From contig OY101121.1 in NCBI GenBank assembly GCA_956465555.1, forward strand, positions 1,326,722 to 1,390,721: a stretch of 64,000 bases of DNA, in the 5' to 3' direction. Positions 53,557 to 64,000 of the stretch are shown piece after piece. The DNA is from Nitzschia sp. pyKryTriq1 (taxonomy: Eukaryota; Bacillariophyta; Bacillariophyceae; Bacillariales; Bacillariaceae). The notes beneath the pieces are model-generated. The model was given only the letters and a program-made list of their open reading frames with translations. It searched no databases and was not told where the DNA came from. Every line of letters starts with the position of its first letter. Position 1 is the stretch's first letter. Position numbers and translations under genes: made by a program.

Positions 53557-55410
53557 ATGCAATTGATATTCCGATTCCTTCTGCTTGGACTGCTCCTGCT
53601 AAAATTCCGTGCCACTATTGCGTTTCAAGGCTTGTTTCATTGTTCGACCTCTGCGTCGACGACGACGCTGCTGCGCCGCTGTCTGCAACAACATCGGTCA
53701 GTCCAACAACACCCGATCTGCCGTACCGGTAGCTTCATCACTCGTAGATTCAATCTACTGAAACACTTTTCCTCCACAGACAGCTCGTTTTTGGAAGAAG
53801 ACCTGGCTCGCTGGGAGCGCATGTATGCAGAGGGAGGGTCCTCGTCATCGCCTACGAGTACTACTGTCGACTTTGACGCAGAAGGAGAAGCAATGGTGAT
53901 TTCTAGAAGGAGTGAAGTGAAAGTGGTGTCGTTTGATCTCGACAATACGCTTTGGAAGACGTATGGTTGTATCGATGCTGCCAACGATGCACTAGCGACC
54001 TTTTTGGATGAGCACAAGATTGAGCAGCCCAAACGAGTCGAAAAGGTCATGGGAGAATTGTTTCGAGCCAACAAAACGCGATACAGTCCAATTCTCGGCG
54101 AGGAGGCCGAAGCTGCCACTCTGCTTACTCTGCTTCGAACCGATGCCATTCAAAAAGTGCTCGAAGAGTATAACGGCTACTCGAAAAGCGAGGCAGAAGC
54201 CTTTGCACAGCAGGCATTCGATGTATGGGCAACGGCGCGCCACGATGCGATACCCGACAACTTGGCCATGAATGTGCTGCAATGCTTAGACGAAATTTCC
54301 AGCCTCAAGACGTCTCAAGGACAAAAGGTATTGATTGGTGCCATTACGGATGGGAATTCGGATCCAAGAAGGGTACAGATCTTGGAAAAATACTTTGATT
54401 TCTGTGTCAATGCAGAGTCTGTGGGGGTGAGCAAACCCGACAAGCGCGTCTACCTTGAGGCCGTGAGACAGGTCGCATCGCATCCATCAGCCAAGCATCT
54501 CCCATCGATAAAAGACATTATGGACGATGATGGTGACTTTGAGGTGGGGCCCTATTGGGTCCACGTTGGGGACGACTTTGTCAAAGATATTGTGGCGGCA
54601 AAGGACCTAAAGATGAGAACTGTATGGGCAACAGAGCTTGTTCGCGATAAACTTCAAGCGAAAGTAGTATCGACTGACAATAATGACAGTACGAAAAAGT
54701 CTGCGAGTAGTGGCGACGACAGCGACGTGAAAGATTTTGTGAAACGAATCTCAGAAAAAACGGTTGTGGAGCTATCCATCGGTGCCGACAACTATCTCGC
54801 CGATTCCTTCACAGAAGACTTTGTGGACGCCGTGACGGAGGAATTTCATCATCTCAGTGTGGTCATCACAGAGTGGCATGCAGAAGGTCTTTCCTCCGCA
54901 AAGGAGGAGGGGGGGTCTTCAAGCGAAACCAACGTGACTGTAGAGCTCACTTCGTCAGCAGCAAGGGTGGAAGCACCACCCTCCAAAGATTTTAGCGTAG
55001 AGGACGCAATTTCCGTTATCATGCCGGATGCCAACCCATCCACACCAAGTTCTAGTACGGCAGCACAGGTGCCATCTCGTGCGTTTCGGATAAGACGAGA
55101 AAGCTTTTCCACAGATGTCGCCGCGCCTTTGCGAGATCGTGACACTCGGGCAATGCAAGAAGTTATGGTAGTGGCTCAACTTGACAAATCATCGGGTGTA
55201 TTTGCCTTTGCGCCTGAAGACGTCGAAGATGTTCGAGTAGGGAAAAAGGTTTTGATGATCAAGGTTGGAGGTACAGACTTGGAGTTCTCTCGAGAGATCT
55301 TTACCAAGATGACGGTGCAAGATGTGCTTAGTATTACGGAAGATAATCCTTTGATACTGTCCCTGTACATCAAGGAAGCTGCCAGTGCACCATCTTTCGA
55401 TCTTTTTTGA
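53557..55410 (+). CDS. HAD-family phosphatase, plastid-type leader
   Basis: Single-exon, about 617 aa from the ATG at 53557. The leader LIFRFLLLGLLLLKFRATIAF ends AF/Q, a diatom plastid junction. HAD motifs follow: VVSFDLDNTLW (I, nucleophile Asp), IGAITDGNS (II), VSKPDKRVY (III, Lys) and VGDDFVKDIVAAKDLKMRTVW (IV). The cap is the inserted helical type between I and II. These enzymes hydrolyse small phosphoesters; the substrate is unknown. After residue about 370 there is an acidic linker and a conserved-looking end (SGVFAFAPEDVEDVRVGKKVLMIKVGG) that I cannot place. Confidence 0.8.
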   Translation: MQLIFRFLLLGLLLLKFRATIAFQGLFHCSTSASTTTLLRRCLQQHRSVQQHPICRTGSFITRRFNLLKHFSSTDSSFLEEDLARWERMYAEGGSSSSPTSTTVDFDAEGEAMVISRRSEVKVVSFDLDNTLWKTYGCIDAANDALATFLDEHKIEQPKRVEKVMGELFRANKTRYSPILGEEAEAATLLTLLRTDAIQKVLEEYNGYSKSEAEAFAQQAFDVWATARHDAIPDNLAMNVLQCLDEISSLKTSQGQKVLIGAITDGNSDPRRVQILEKYFDFCVNAESVGVSKPDKRVYLEAVRQVASHPSAKHLPSIKDIMDDDGDFEVGPYWVHVGDDFVKDIVAAKDLKMRTVWATELVRDKLQAKVVSTDNNDSTKKSASSGDDSDVKDFVKRISEKTVVELSIGADNYLADSFTEDFVDAVTEEFHHLSVVITEWHAEGLSSAKEEGGSSSETNVTVELTSSAARVEAPPSKDFSVEDAISVIMPDANPSTPSSSTAAQVPSRAFRIRRESFSTDVAAPLRDRDTRAMQEVMVVAQLDKSSGVFAFAPEDVEDVRVGKKVLMIKVGGTDLEFSREIFTKMTVQDVLSITEDNPLILSLYIKEAASAPSFDLF

Positions 55411-55526
55411 GGATGACGCTGTTCTTACTGCTCTAGAGAAACAAAATAGGATAGCTCATATAGTAGTCATAATTGGTCCCCATAAGTAAATTCCCCTTAC
55501 TTTACAGTATGCGGACACGGGAACTA

Positions 55527-58110
55527 TCATCTTTTCTTGCTTTGCCACTTCAGGCGATCCAATTCCCGTTTGATCTCCTGCATGCAATCCGCATCTTTCG
55601 CGAGCCCACTTGTCTTGTATTGGCTCAGCGCCTGTTTGAATAGCTTTTCCGCCTCCGAAACTTCCTCCTTGATCAAGTAAAGCTTTGCAATGTCCACTGT
55701 TGTTCCTGCTACCTGCCGGAGCGCTTTGCTTGGGTCTTTTTTGCCTTCTCGTCTCTTCGTAAGGTAAGCTTGCTGAAATTCGAGAATGAGCTTCTTTGCC
55801 TCCAGTGCACCATCAATATCGCCTTTCTTTTTCCTCAATGTAGCCTTCTTTTCAAGTCGGGAGGTAGTTTGAAACCAGGCGTTGAACTGAGTAAACTTGG
55901 GCGCACGCTGGATGTTCTCTGGTGTATTTTCTTCGTTTTCGGTCACTTCATCGTCCAAGTCGGTCTCTGGAGTCGTTGCTGATTCAAAATCGCCTGTTTC
56001 GTCGGCAAACTTGTTAATTAGAGATTCTTGTTCTCCTTCCATCTCCCTAGCTGCCACTCTTGATCGCTCCCACAACATTTGGACAATTGGATGATATTCA
56101 GGAAGATCTACAGAACAGAAGAGAAGTGTGTGAGATGTAAAAAATTTTCATTTAAAAAAAGATAACAGGACTGGGACGGCTTCAAAACTTACCTTCATCT
56201 CTTGCACTCTGGATTGCTTCATTAAAGGCCTTGAAAGCCATACTATACTCGCGTCTATGTATGCGCATGTTTCCGATTCCAGCCAGACACATAGCGATAT
56301 GGACTCGATTCATTTTCTTGCCCTTCGGTCTAAGCTTGTCACTGTAGAGGCGAAACCCTAAGGACTCGTCGTAGAGTCGAATGGCCTCATTGTATTTTTT
56401 GTCTGCCTCTTTTACTTCGGCGAGGCAATATATCATATTCGCGATCAGGTCCTGCTTATCCGCCAAATCGAAGGGTGAAAGCTTGTCGATGTTTTCTTTC
56501 GCGCTTTCGACCGTATTTTGAAGAATTGTGAGACCCTCCAGTAGCGTATTGTATGCTTTGTTGTATTCACGGTTGGCGGCATATGCTCTTCCTAGTCGCT
56601 TCAGTGTGTCTGAAATATTTTCATCGCGAATGAGAGGGGGCATTTCCAAATTTGCATCTGTTTCGATTGCAGTATCAAATATCTTTCTTGCATCCCTCTG
56701 AACATTAAGTGCGGCTTCAAAATTGAGAGCAGCCATGTCCCATTGCTTTCGCAAGACGTAGCATTCAGCTAAATTTCGCCATACTTGAGCCGTATCAGCA
56801 CAGATGTCACTTGCATCGCATGTTGTATTATACTTCTCGAGAGCGTCACTCAAATGGTGAATTGCTTGGTCAATTTGTCCTTGTTGGATGAACAAGACTC
56901 CCATATCATTCGAGATCGATCCAATGACACGGGAATGATCCCCTCCTTCCGCCTCCTTGAATGCATCAAGTGCCTTCTCGTAGTAAAGACCCGCATTTAT
57001 TTTGTCGAACTTGTCCCGCTTTATGTATTCATATTGACGTGCAAGTTCGTAGTACTTTTCGCCTGTCCTCGGGTGTTTCGAGCCAAGCGCAGTTTCTGCA
57101 ATAGATGTTGCGCGTTCCATTGAAGCTAGGGCCTTTGGTTTATCGTTTCTTTCGAGGTGGAGTTTGCTCAAGAAGGCCAAAGTCTCAGCCACTTGTGGGT
57201 GATTCTTTCCCAGGCTCCGGATCTCTAGACCTAGGGCAAGGGACAGCTTGTCGAAAATGGCATCAAACAGATTATTGCAACGCAATCCCATGCCTTGCGC
57301 AGTCTTGATTTCGGTGTGAATCTGTAGAACATCTTCGTGTAGCTGTTTTCTCATCTCAAATGTTTGCTTGGCTTCGTCCAATTTCTCGGACATGTGTGTC
57401 ATCATTTCAAAGTTGGCTTGGGCGTGTGCAAGGTGTTCAGATTGTTTGGATGAGTCCCGGCGCAACTGTCGCTGATATACCTCTTTCGCTTCTTTGCACG
57501 CATATATGGCTCTATCGTAGTCTCCCGTTCGTTCATAGATAATTGCCATCATTGTTTTAATTTCCGCAATGATCAACGCGACCTCTGTCCATTCGTTACT
57601 TAACATGAGGTAGATTGTGTTCTTCAAATACTCTGGTTCTTTCATTGCTGTATCCATGCGTGTTTGAATCCTTGCAACTTCGTTGGTAGTCAATTCAAGC
57701 GCATGCTTGTAAAGCTTTATCGCTGTTTTCTCATCCCCTCGAAGCGCATAGTCAGCAGCTTCGCTATTCAGAAGCTCCACGTGCTCATAGTTCATGGGTG
57801 GTAAATACCGCACGGCATCTGTCGCCGATCCCTTTGTTTCTGCACTGGTATTCATTGTGCACGGTTTGGAACTTTCCTTTATGGAAGGCAGTCGCGGGCG
57901 AATGCTTTTACTAGAGTGCAAAAGCTCACATGTACGTTGGTATCGGCTGGAAGGATTTTCTGGATAGTCATTCTCGTCCCCTCCGATGGTTCTTTCTTGG
58001 GTCCTCTCGGATGCCTCAATGTCGGCCATAGAAGGGGCGTTCGATCGAATGGCCTGGAGGAACTTCTCATTCAAAGGATATTTCATATAGGGAGGTCTGA
58101 TATTCGCCAT
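55527..58110 (-). CDS. Tetratricopeptide (kinesin-light-chain-like) repeat protein
   Basis: Two exons (58110-56193 and 56107-55527, GTAAGT donor, CTGTAG acceptor) give about 832 aa. From residue about 110 on it is almost all TPR helices: YALRGDEKTAIKLYKHALEL, YERTGDYDRAIYACKEAKEV, LGKNHPQVAETLAFLSKLHLERNDKPKAL and LGSKHPRTGEKYYELARQYEY, spaced 42 residues in the kinesin-light-chain/TPR_12 style. The N-terminal 100 residues look disordered. The C-terminal exon has an acidic stretch and one more TPR-like pair. A protein-binding scaffold of unknown partners; no enzyme domain is visible. Confidence 0.85.
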
Positions 58111-58608
58111 GGTGGAAGAGCAACGACGAGCGAAGAGAAATCAGTGGATCAAGTTTCGAAAGTTCGTTGTTCGGAGGTTGGAGGCAGGTCGGTGCAAGAT
58201 CCTCGCTTTTTTATGCGAGCGATTTTTGGTGTTTGGCGATGCTGGCCGGCTGGCGCGATTGGAAAAGATCGCTGAAAGCGCGCCTAGTCGCGCGTATTCA
58301 CTGTCTTGCCGTCGCTCCTCTAGAAAACATGCCGCCGACAGCCGACCACCACCGACCGTCGTGGGGAGCGCGTTTTGGGTTCCAGCCTGCCGCAATGCGT
58401 AGCGCACGTCGTGTACTGTACAAGGATCATCGACAAGCAACAAACGACTACCATTCGGTATACCGGTAGGGTACGAGTACCGGTACGCTACCGGTATGGT
58501 ACAAGAGGTGGGGAGATCTGGACAAGGTACTAAGTACTCACAAAGTAGGAGCAGTAATATTTTCTACCCTCGTGTCATCGTTCCTGCGATTTGAACTTCA
58601 AGTGAGCA
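58111..58608. other. Divergent promoter region
   Basis: Spacer between the TPR and TrhO-like genes. GGTATACCGGTAGGGTACGAGTACCGGTACGCTACCGGTATGG swarm near 58457-58500. No gene seen. Confidence 0.65.
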
Positions 58609-60354
58609 ATGAGTGGGCACAAAGCAGTTGTTTTATTCTATAAGTACTTTGTTTCATCGTGGTGTCCAGATGTATTTTCGGGCAACGCCGAGTGGTACGT
58701 GGACCGCCTGGAAGAATTTCAAAGGAACCTGTGCCACGAACTTGGCTGCCAAGGACGGATCCTACTATCCGTGGAGGGGATAAATGGTACTCTTTCAGGG
58801 GCTAATGAGAAAGTCATAAAAAACTATATTTCAAGTATGAAATCATTCCATTTGCAACGAGATTGTGGGCTGCCACCTGAGTTGAATGATTGCTGTCCTT
58901 CCTCCACTACTGCTGCTGCCAACACGGAAGATGAACGAAATTTTCTCTTCCGAGATGTCGATTGGAAAGAGTCTTCCGTCGAAGATGGAATACTGGAACC
59001 ATTTCCAGACCTAAAAATATCCGTCGTGAAAGAAATTGTGAGCACAGGTGGTCAAGTAAAAGTTAATGACATCCCGGGTGGCACCGGTAAGCATTTGTCA
59101 CCGAAAGAGTTTCATCAAGCCCTGATCTCGAATGAAAAACCGGTGGTAGTGATAGATGTACGCAATACTTTTGAGCACGACATTGGGCATTTTGTACTCC
59201 CAACAACAGGGGACGCCGCTCTGAACCCAGAAATGGTCACCTTCAGCTCTTTCGACTCAAATTTCTGTGCTAGAAATGCTGATGAGTTGAAGGACAAAAA
59301 GGTGCTGATGTATTGTACGGGAGGAATACGGTAGGTACAATCGTCTTTTTCCTAAGTCGTACTGCAGCAGGTATTGTCTTCATTTGCTGATCGAAAATGT
59401 GGTCCGGCTGCTATGCGTAGTTGTGAAAAAGCTTCAGTGATGTTGCGCAGAAGGGGCGTGGAGGATGTCAGTCAGCTCAGCGGTGGCATTCACCGATACT
59501 TGGAAACGTTCGGCAACGATGGCTACTACAAGGGCCTGAATTTTGTCTTCGATCAAAGAGTGACAATGAAGCCAGATCCCGTCAAACCGCAAAACGAAAT
59601 AGTCGGTCGTTGCGTCCAATGCAGCGCGAAATTCGACGAAATCTGTGGGTCGCGAGTTTGCACCGTCTGCAGAGATTTGGTTTTGGCATGCCCGACTTGT
59701 CAATCCACCTTGCGGGAGTACCATTGTCGCCGTCACTCCTCGTGGAAGGATTGCTATTTCACTTTTTTGGAGATGTTTGATGTCGACGAATTGAAAGAGC
59801 ATATTCGCGGCATCAAAGAAGTGCGCGATGTGTTGATTCCCCCATCCTCGCACAGGAACCAACGTCGCACTCTGACACGCCAAATAGAGAAAGTGAATGA
59901 GCACATCTTAAAGCTTGAGGCAGGTACACTTACAGTGAATAAAAATGCGCCTCGACGATGCCGAACGTGCATGGAGCCATCAACAATATGTAACGGACGG
60001 TGTTGGGGGTTCTGGAAGACAAAAAATGACCAAGATGAAATCCACAAGGCGGGTACGCCAAACGAGGAATTATTGCCAGTCTCTGTAGGAGACACCGTTG
60101 TACCAGGTGATCACTGGAATCCAATGCGGCTTGGTGAGCGAACGGATAAAGAGGGCAAACTGTTGCAAGGTGCAGTCACAGAGGTTAAGGGATGGTCCGG
60201 AGACAACGCCAAGGATTGTGTTTCAGTTCTCTGGGAGGATCGCGTAGCGAGGGGTAGAAACCAAGCTAAAGTACAGCCCCAAATATATAGATGGGGTGTG
60301 CTAGCTTTGGACGGAACAAGAATGTATGATGTTCGAAGGATTAGTTCAAACTAG
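58609..60354 (+). CDS. TrhO/TSTD2-like rhodanese fused to MIB/HERC2-like domain
   Basis: Two exons (58609-59330 and 59421-60354, GTAGGT donor, GCGTAG acceptor) give about 551 aa. Residues 1-110 are the UPF0176 N-terminal fold (FYKYFVSSW, GRILLSVEGINGTLSG). The rhodanese domain has VVVIDVRNTFEHDIGHF and the active loop CTGGIR joined by splicing to CEKAS, the TrhO/YceA signature, whose bacterial members hydroxylate U34 of tRNA. A zinc-type Cys/His region follows (RCVQCSAKFDEICGSRVC, VLACPTCQSTLREYHCRRH), as in animal TSTD2. The last 100 residues (VGDTVVPGDHWNPM, CVSVLWEDRVARG, VLALDGTRMYDVRRI) resemble a MIB/HERC2 domain, not usual in this family. The activity is inferred from family only. Confidence 0.8.
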
Positions 60355-60512
60355 CTATGAAGGCAAAGACATCGTGTCTTTTGGATTGGACGTCGAGTAT
60401 CCGGGGACCACCCCCGACTCTTTTCCAATGTAAATAATATAATCTTCAACCCGAGAATCTGAAAGGAGTCAAACAAAACCACTCGCATGGTGCCTTGCAT
60501 GAAACTCCTTTC

Positions 60513-61844
60513 TCAAGGGCTATAAAAGTCGAGCAGCATCTTTTTCGACATTTGTTGATGTGGAACATGAGGGCAACGAATCAAAGTTGCCTCCATTTCG
60601 TCGTGTGATGGAGTGGCATAGTCGAAGACATTCGAGTGCTCATAGATAGCGCCCTCTACGCGATCGTCGTCATCGTCGTCCTCTCCTTCGTCTTGAAATA
60701 TGACAACAGGGTCCGCCCCGTTTCCACAAAAATTATTGTGGCTCAGGTGTACATTCCCGTCACGAACGACGCTCAGGCCAGTCAGACAGTTACCAGCAAT
60801 GAGTGTATTTCGAATTTCAGCATCTGCGGCTTCGACGTAAAGTCCGCTGTGACCTGCACGAACCGTGTCTTCGGCGTCATTCTCCAATGGATCACGGCCA
60901 AACCCGTTTCGAATAATATTGGACGTGATGATGTCCAACGACGAACCATCGCCGCCCAAGTATATACCAGTAGCAGCACAGTCATGCACAGTGGTCCGAG
61001 CCACAATGACTTCTGCCCCATTTGAAACCACAATGCCCCGCCCTGAGTCGCTTTGGATAGAACATCCATCGAAATAAGTGTGGGTCAGGTTGCCGTGACA
61101 ATAGATGGCACTGTTTCCGTGCCACAAATCGGTTCCTTCAGAGTAATGCAGGAAAGCCAGGTTCTGGAGCGAGACGTATGTGCACGACTCCTCTACTTCC
61201 AAAACGCTTTCATTCTCCTCGTGGCCGCACTTGCACGTGGAAGAATCATCGTGGTTCCGAAGCTCACAGCGATGATACCAGACAATCGCCGCACCTTTTT
61301 TCTTATCAGCAGCGCGGATTCGGATCGAGTTCTGAATGACTAGCCGTTCTTGGTAGACCCCTGGCTGCACTGTGATGGTGGTACCGGGAGGAGAAACGTC
61401 CAGCGCTTGTCCAATAGTCGCAAAATCGACCGGAACGCATGGGACACGGTGGTACAATCGAGAGTAGAAATCCGAATCCATGGATGGCTCTTCGTCCAAC
61501 ATGGAACAATCTTCCGGCGATTTTCCCGTCTGTTTGCAAAGCTCCATCCACAGCACTGGCGATGAGGCAGCACGACTGAATACAATACAAACGCAGGGAT
61601 GTGATGTTTAGATGGACACCTCTGTCTATCTTTACAGAATTCAGAATTGAAATTCCCTCCAAGGAACAACTTACCGTAGAGCCTTGCACGTCAAGGTGAG
61701 CCCATCGTCAAGATCAGTTGCATCCAAATACGAAAGTATGTTTGAAAGCACATCGTCGTCGAGCGAAGTGATCATGGAAGTGGATGCTTTTGGCGACTTC
61801 TCAGGCTTATGGATCATGGGAAGCAACGATTGCAGGAATGACAT
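60513..61844 (-). CDS. F-box protein with right-handed beta-helix (FBXO10/11-like)
   Basis: Two exons (61844-61675 and 61575-60513, CTACG/GTAAG donor, TTCAG acceptor) give about 410 aa. Near the start, ITSLDDDVLSNILSYLDATDL...CKALRRAASSPVLWMELC is an F-box whose last helix is rebuilt by splicing. Then PPGTTITVQPGVYQERLVI opens a pectate-lyase-like beta-helix with repeated turns: NSAIYCHGNLTHTYFDGC, GRGIVVSNGAEVIVARTTVHDC, GIYLGGDGSSLDIITSN, GLYVEAADAEIRNTLIAGN and LSVVRDGNVHLSHNN. FBXO10/11 use this plan to bring substrates to SCF ubiquitin ligases. The first ATG in frame is 61844. Confidence 0.8.
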
Positions 61845-62510
61845 GTTCCATGGAAATTCGTCGAAGGCGGGGGCGGTTGACAAAGGCGTTCCTGTGTGAT
61901 CTTGTTCTTGCTCTTCTCTTCGGCGTCTTTTCCAACTCTCTCTGCTGGTCGTTCAGATTGACCTTCCTTTCTTGCTATGTAGCTTGTGATACCTTACGAA
62001 GTTTTCTGGCGTCTTCGCATACTCGTTCGGTACCGGAATGGATCATCGTGGTGATGACTTCTAAGAGGAACACATACCGGTACAGTTCACAGTCGTACAA
62101 GTATCTTGGCGGGCTGGGCATGTTGGTGATGATGATTTGGCGAATGAAAGATCAGCATTGGAGGCGCAACCGCCCGACTGACGGACTTACACGTGCGAAA
62201 CAGCAAACCAGCGGCAAACAGCAGACCAAACGGAGCGCGATATGTCAGAGAGGGAGACCTCGTGGTATTTGGAGCACATGCGCCGATATTAGTACACCTT
62301 CTGCGCGCCCGCCCGCGCGTGCCGCTCTCAACCCTCAAACAAAATCATCGCTCATCTGGAATAGTCGGCAAAATGTCCAGAATTAGTCCTCTTCAGCGGT
62401 CCCCTGGACGTTTGCGACGTTGATGGACGTTACTGGACGTTATCTGGACGTTTGAGACGTCTGGACGTCTTGCACATCTAATGACGGACGTCTTGGACGT
62501 TCGTTGTACG
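61845..62510. other. Spacer leading into a minisatellite
   Basis: No gene supported. From about 62405 to 62510 the DNA is a degenerate prelude of GGACGTT-type units before the perfect array. Confidence 0.65.
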
Positions 62511-62700
62511 TTTTTGGACGTTATTGGACGTTATTGGACGTTATTGGACGTTATTGGACGTTGTTGGACGATGTTGGACGATGTTGGACGATGTTGGACG
62601 ATGTTGGACGTTGTTGGACGAAGTTGGACGAAGTTGGACGATGTTGGACGATGTTGGACGATGTTGGACGAAGTTGGACGATGTTGGACGATGTTGGACG
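62511..62700. repeat. 10-bp minisatellite, nineteen perfect-length units
   Basis: Nineteen decamers in exact 10-bp register, each ending TTGGACG and starting with one of ATG, TTA, TTG, AAG or TTT. The three variable bases form short runs of like units (four TTA, four ATG, two AAG, three ATG), as unequal crossing-over would make. Since 10 is not a multiple of three, all three plus-strand frames are open and give the same peptide repeat, so frames here are artefacts. Confidence 0.95.
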
Positions 62701-62792
62701 TATTCTTTTTCGCTGCTTTGTTTTAGTAGTACTCGTACCAGCAACAAGAGTAGTCTACCTACAGTATATTCTCTCTCTCTAGCGTTATGGTA

Positions 62793-63188
62793 TTACTCTC
62801 CAGTGGTCATCGACCGTGAATTCAAGGCATTGTTGCTGTTGCTGCTACTGTAGGTATTTGTGTTCGTCGGATGCCACCCACCGCCACCGCCACCACCACC
62901 ATAAGGAGGAGGAGGAGCGCCCATCCAAGCCGTCGAGGCGGCGGGGGGTTCCTCGTACGGCATCTGGTAGGAAGGTTGTGTTGGCGCTGGTGCTGGAGCC
63001 GCGGGTGGGGTTTTCTCGGTCGAGTTGTGTCGTTTGTTGTTTTGAGAATCTAAAGAAGAGGAACGTTTCTGGAAAAAAGAATGAGGGGCCGGTGACTTCC
63101 GAACGGGACGCTTGTTGCTCCTTCTGTTGGAAGTACTATTATTTGGGATGACCAAACCAATATGATCATCGTTGCCAATATTCATCAT
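62793..63188 (-). CDS. Low-complexity hypothetical protein
   Basis: A 131-codon frame rich in Asn, Ser, Pro and Gly: basic RRSNKRPVRK, then APAPAPTQPSYQMPYEEPP and PPPPYGGGGGGGGWH. Upstream the same frame stays open without an ATG and is Cys-rich (ECENSGSFECCGIICHGG), so a 5' exon may exist. No known domain. It faces away from the eS30 gene and its upstream open part overlaps that gene's 5' side. Confidence 0.4.
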   Translation of the reverse strand: MMNIGNDDHIGLVIPNNSTSNRRSNKRPVRKSPAPHSFFQKRSSSLDSQNNKRHNSTEKTPPAAPAPAPTQPSYQMPYEEPPAASTAWMGAPPPPYGGGGGGGGWHPTNTNTYSSSNSNNALNSRSMTTGE

Positions 63189-63398
63189 TTGATCCAGAGG
63201 GTTGCTGCTGCCAATATTCGATGATGATCCAGCACCAGTCGATGATACATAACTTGGAGTGGACGAGGGTGTAGTGGTGCCCCCATGACAAATAATGCCG
63301 CAACATTCGAACGAGCCACTGTTCTCACATTCTTTCTCTGCTCCTTGCGTTCATCTTTCAGGCTTTTTGTTGTTGTAATTGTAGAAACTATACACAAG

Positions 63399-63600
63399 GG
63401 GAAAAGTTCACGGATCGTTGGCACGTGCCGGTAAAGTCAAGGGACAAACCCCCAAGGTAGAAAAGGGAGAAGAAAAGAAGAAAAAGCCACGAGTCCGCGC
63501 CAAGAAGCGACTTCAATACAACCGTCGTTGTGTCAATGTCGTACCGGGTATGGGAGGAAAGCGAGTGGGTCCCAACTCGAATGCTGACAAGATGAAATAA
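63399..63600 (+). CDS. RPS30: Ribosomal protein eS30, 3' exon
   Basis: The exon encodes [20 protein letters not shown], then basic runs, [33 protein letters not shown] and stop, an almost complete 60-odd-residue eS30 of the small ribosomal subunit. There is no in-frame ATG; a stop lies just upstream. An acceptor at ACACAAG (63397-63398) leaves a lone G, which would complete a start codon if exon 1 ended in AT. The 5' exon was not found; a ubiquitin-like FAU fusion partner is possible but not seen. Confidence 0.85.
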
Positions 63601-64000
63601 ACATATTTCTTTATATCCTGCACCACCACACCGAGTGTACATTCCTTCTACTCGTCCCTACTTCGCGTGCCTGCAGCTGAGCTGAGTGAAATTTGTTGTG
63701 TGTAGGCCGTCCAACGGTGGAAACATGCTGGATCGTGCCATTTTCACTTTTCGAAGTCTCGTGTCGACTCTGCTGTCTTGGTATCGTTCTGTTCATGTAG
63801 TCTGCTTCCACTGTTGTCACACAAGTGCGGTAGTTGCATATTTTGATTTGCCGATAGTGCTCGTTTGGTCAAGTGGAACTTGCTATGCCTGGCACTACTC
63901 TACGTATCGTTCTTTTTCCATAGAAAGAGTTCACCCGCTCTCGCTAGGCTCTCATGTTCCCGCAGCTCTCAAGCTGAGAAACCAATCCTTTACTAGTAGT
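63601..64000. other. Right-edge spacer
   Basis: Downstream of eS30. No gene, repeat or structured element recognised. Confidence 0.5.

Noticed and set aside
62481-62853. Three overlapping frames encoding DVGRCWTMLD-type repeat peptides
   Set aside because: A 10-bp repeat keeps all frames open; no start context or domain.
1-64000. tRNA or rRNA genes
   Set aside because: I looked for GGTTCGA-type B boxes and rRNA cores. The few hits lie in coding exons or lack a matching A box and stems.

Overview
The window looks like nuclear DNA of a diatom or a close stramenopile relative. Genes are compact, face both strands, and carry few short introns (about 80-150 bp, mostly GT-AG). Several predicted proteins start with a signal peptide followed at once by an aromatic residue after Ala/Ser (ASF, AF, SF contexts), the usual bipartite address for a secondary plastid. 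A degenerate Ty1/copia element and helicase-associated-domain proteins also fit. The species cannot be named from the sequence alone.

Layout, left to right. 1-11 kb: an F-box-like gene, two CpG-rich minisatellites, a 2-oxoglutarate-oxygenase/CTR copper-transporter fusion, a sulfotransferase, a two-exon helicase-associated-domain protein and an 885-aa AAA ATPase with a WW-like N-terminus. 11.6-13.5 kb: a short copia-type LTR element with near-identical terminal repeats and only a reverse-transcriptase region. 13.7-17.3 kb: an SLC10A7-like transporter convergent with an organellar-type cysteinyl-tRNA synthetase. 18.5-22 kb: two divergent plastid EXECUTER-like/FBXO31-domain paralogues. 22-32 kb: an MFS transporter, a 2.3 kb gene-free stretch, ELP4, a plastid-type J-domain protein, a gag-like relic, a multipass membrane protein and a SET/SMYD protein. 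32.8-43.5 kb: a METTL21-type methyltransferase, a Golgi-type glycosyltransferase, a serine peptidase S33, a diacylglycerol-lipase-like lipase and a GT77-type glycosyltransferase. 44-52 kb: a cPLA2-like membrane phospholipase, serine racemase, a DDX6/DHH1 helicase, a HIT hydrolase and a GST with a GC-AG intron. 53.5-64 kb: a HAD phosphatase, a TPR protein, a TrhO/TSTD2-MIB fusion, an F-box beta-helix protein, a 10-bp minisatellite and ribosomal protein eS30.

Most genes are unrelated housekeeping or signalling genes, so there is no obvious operon-like system. Loose themes are plastid-directed proteins (the two EXECUTER-like proteins, J-domain protein, HAD phosphatase, peptidase), lipid hydrolases (DAGL-like and cPLA2-like) and secretory-pathway glycan enzymes (sulfotransferase and two glycosyltransferases). 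Between genes the DNA is full of short palindromes built from GTAC, CCGG and TACCGGTA. They are largely absent from coding exons and form dense swarms, most strikingly at 17681-17820 and 39435-39535. Exon boundaries below were read by eye from GT/AG signals, reading frame and family alignment from memory; no search or transcript data were available.
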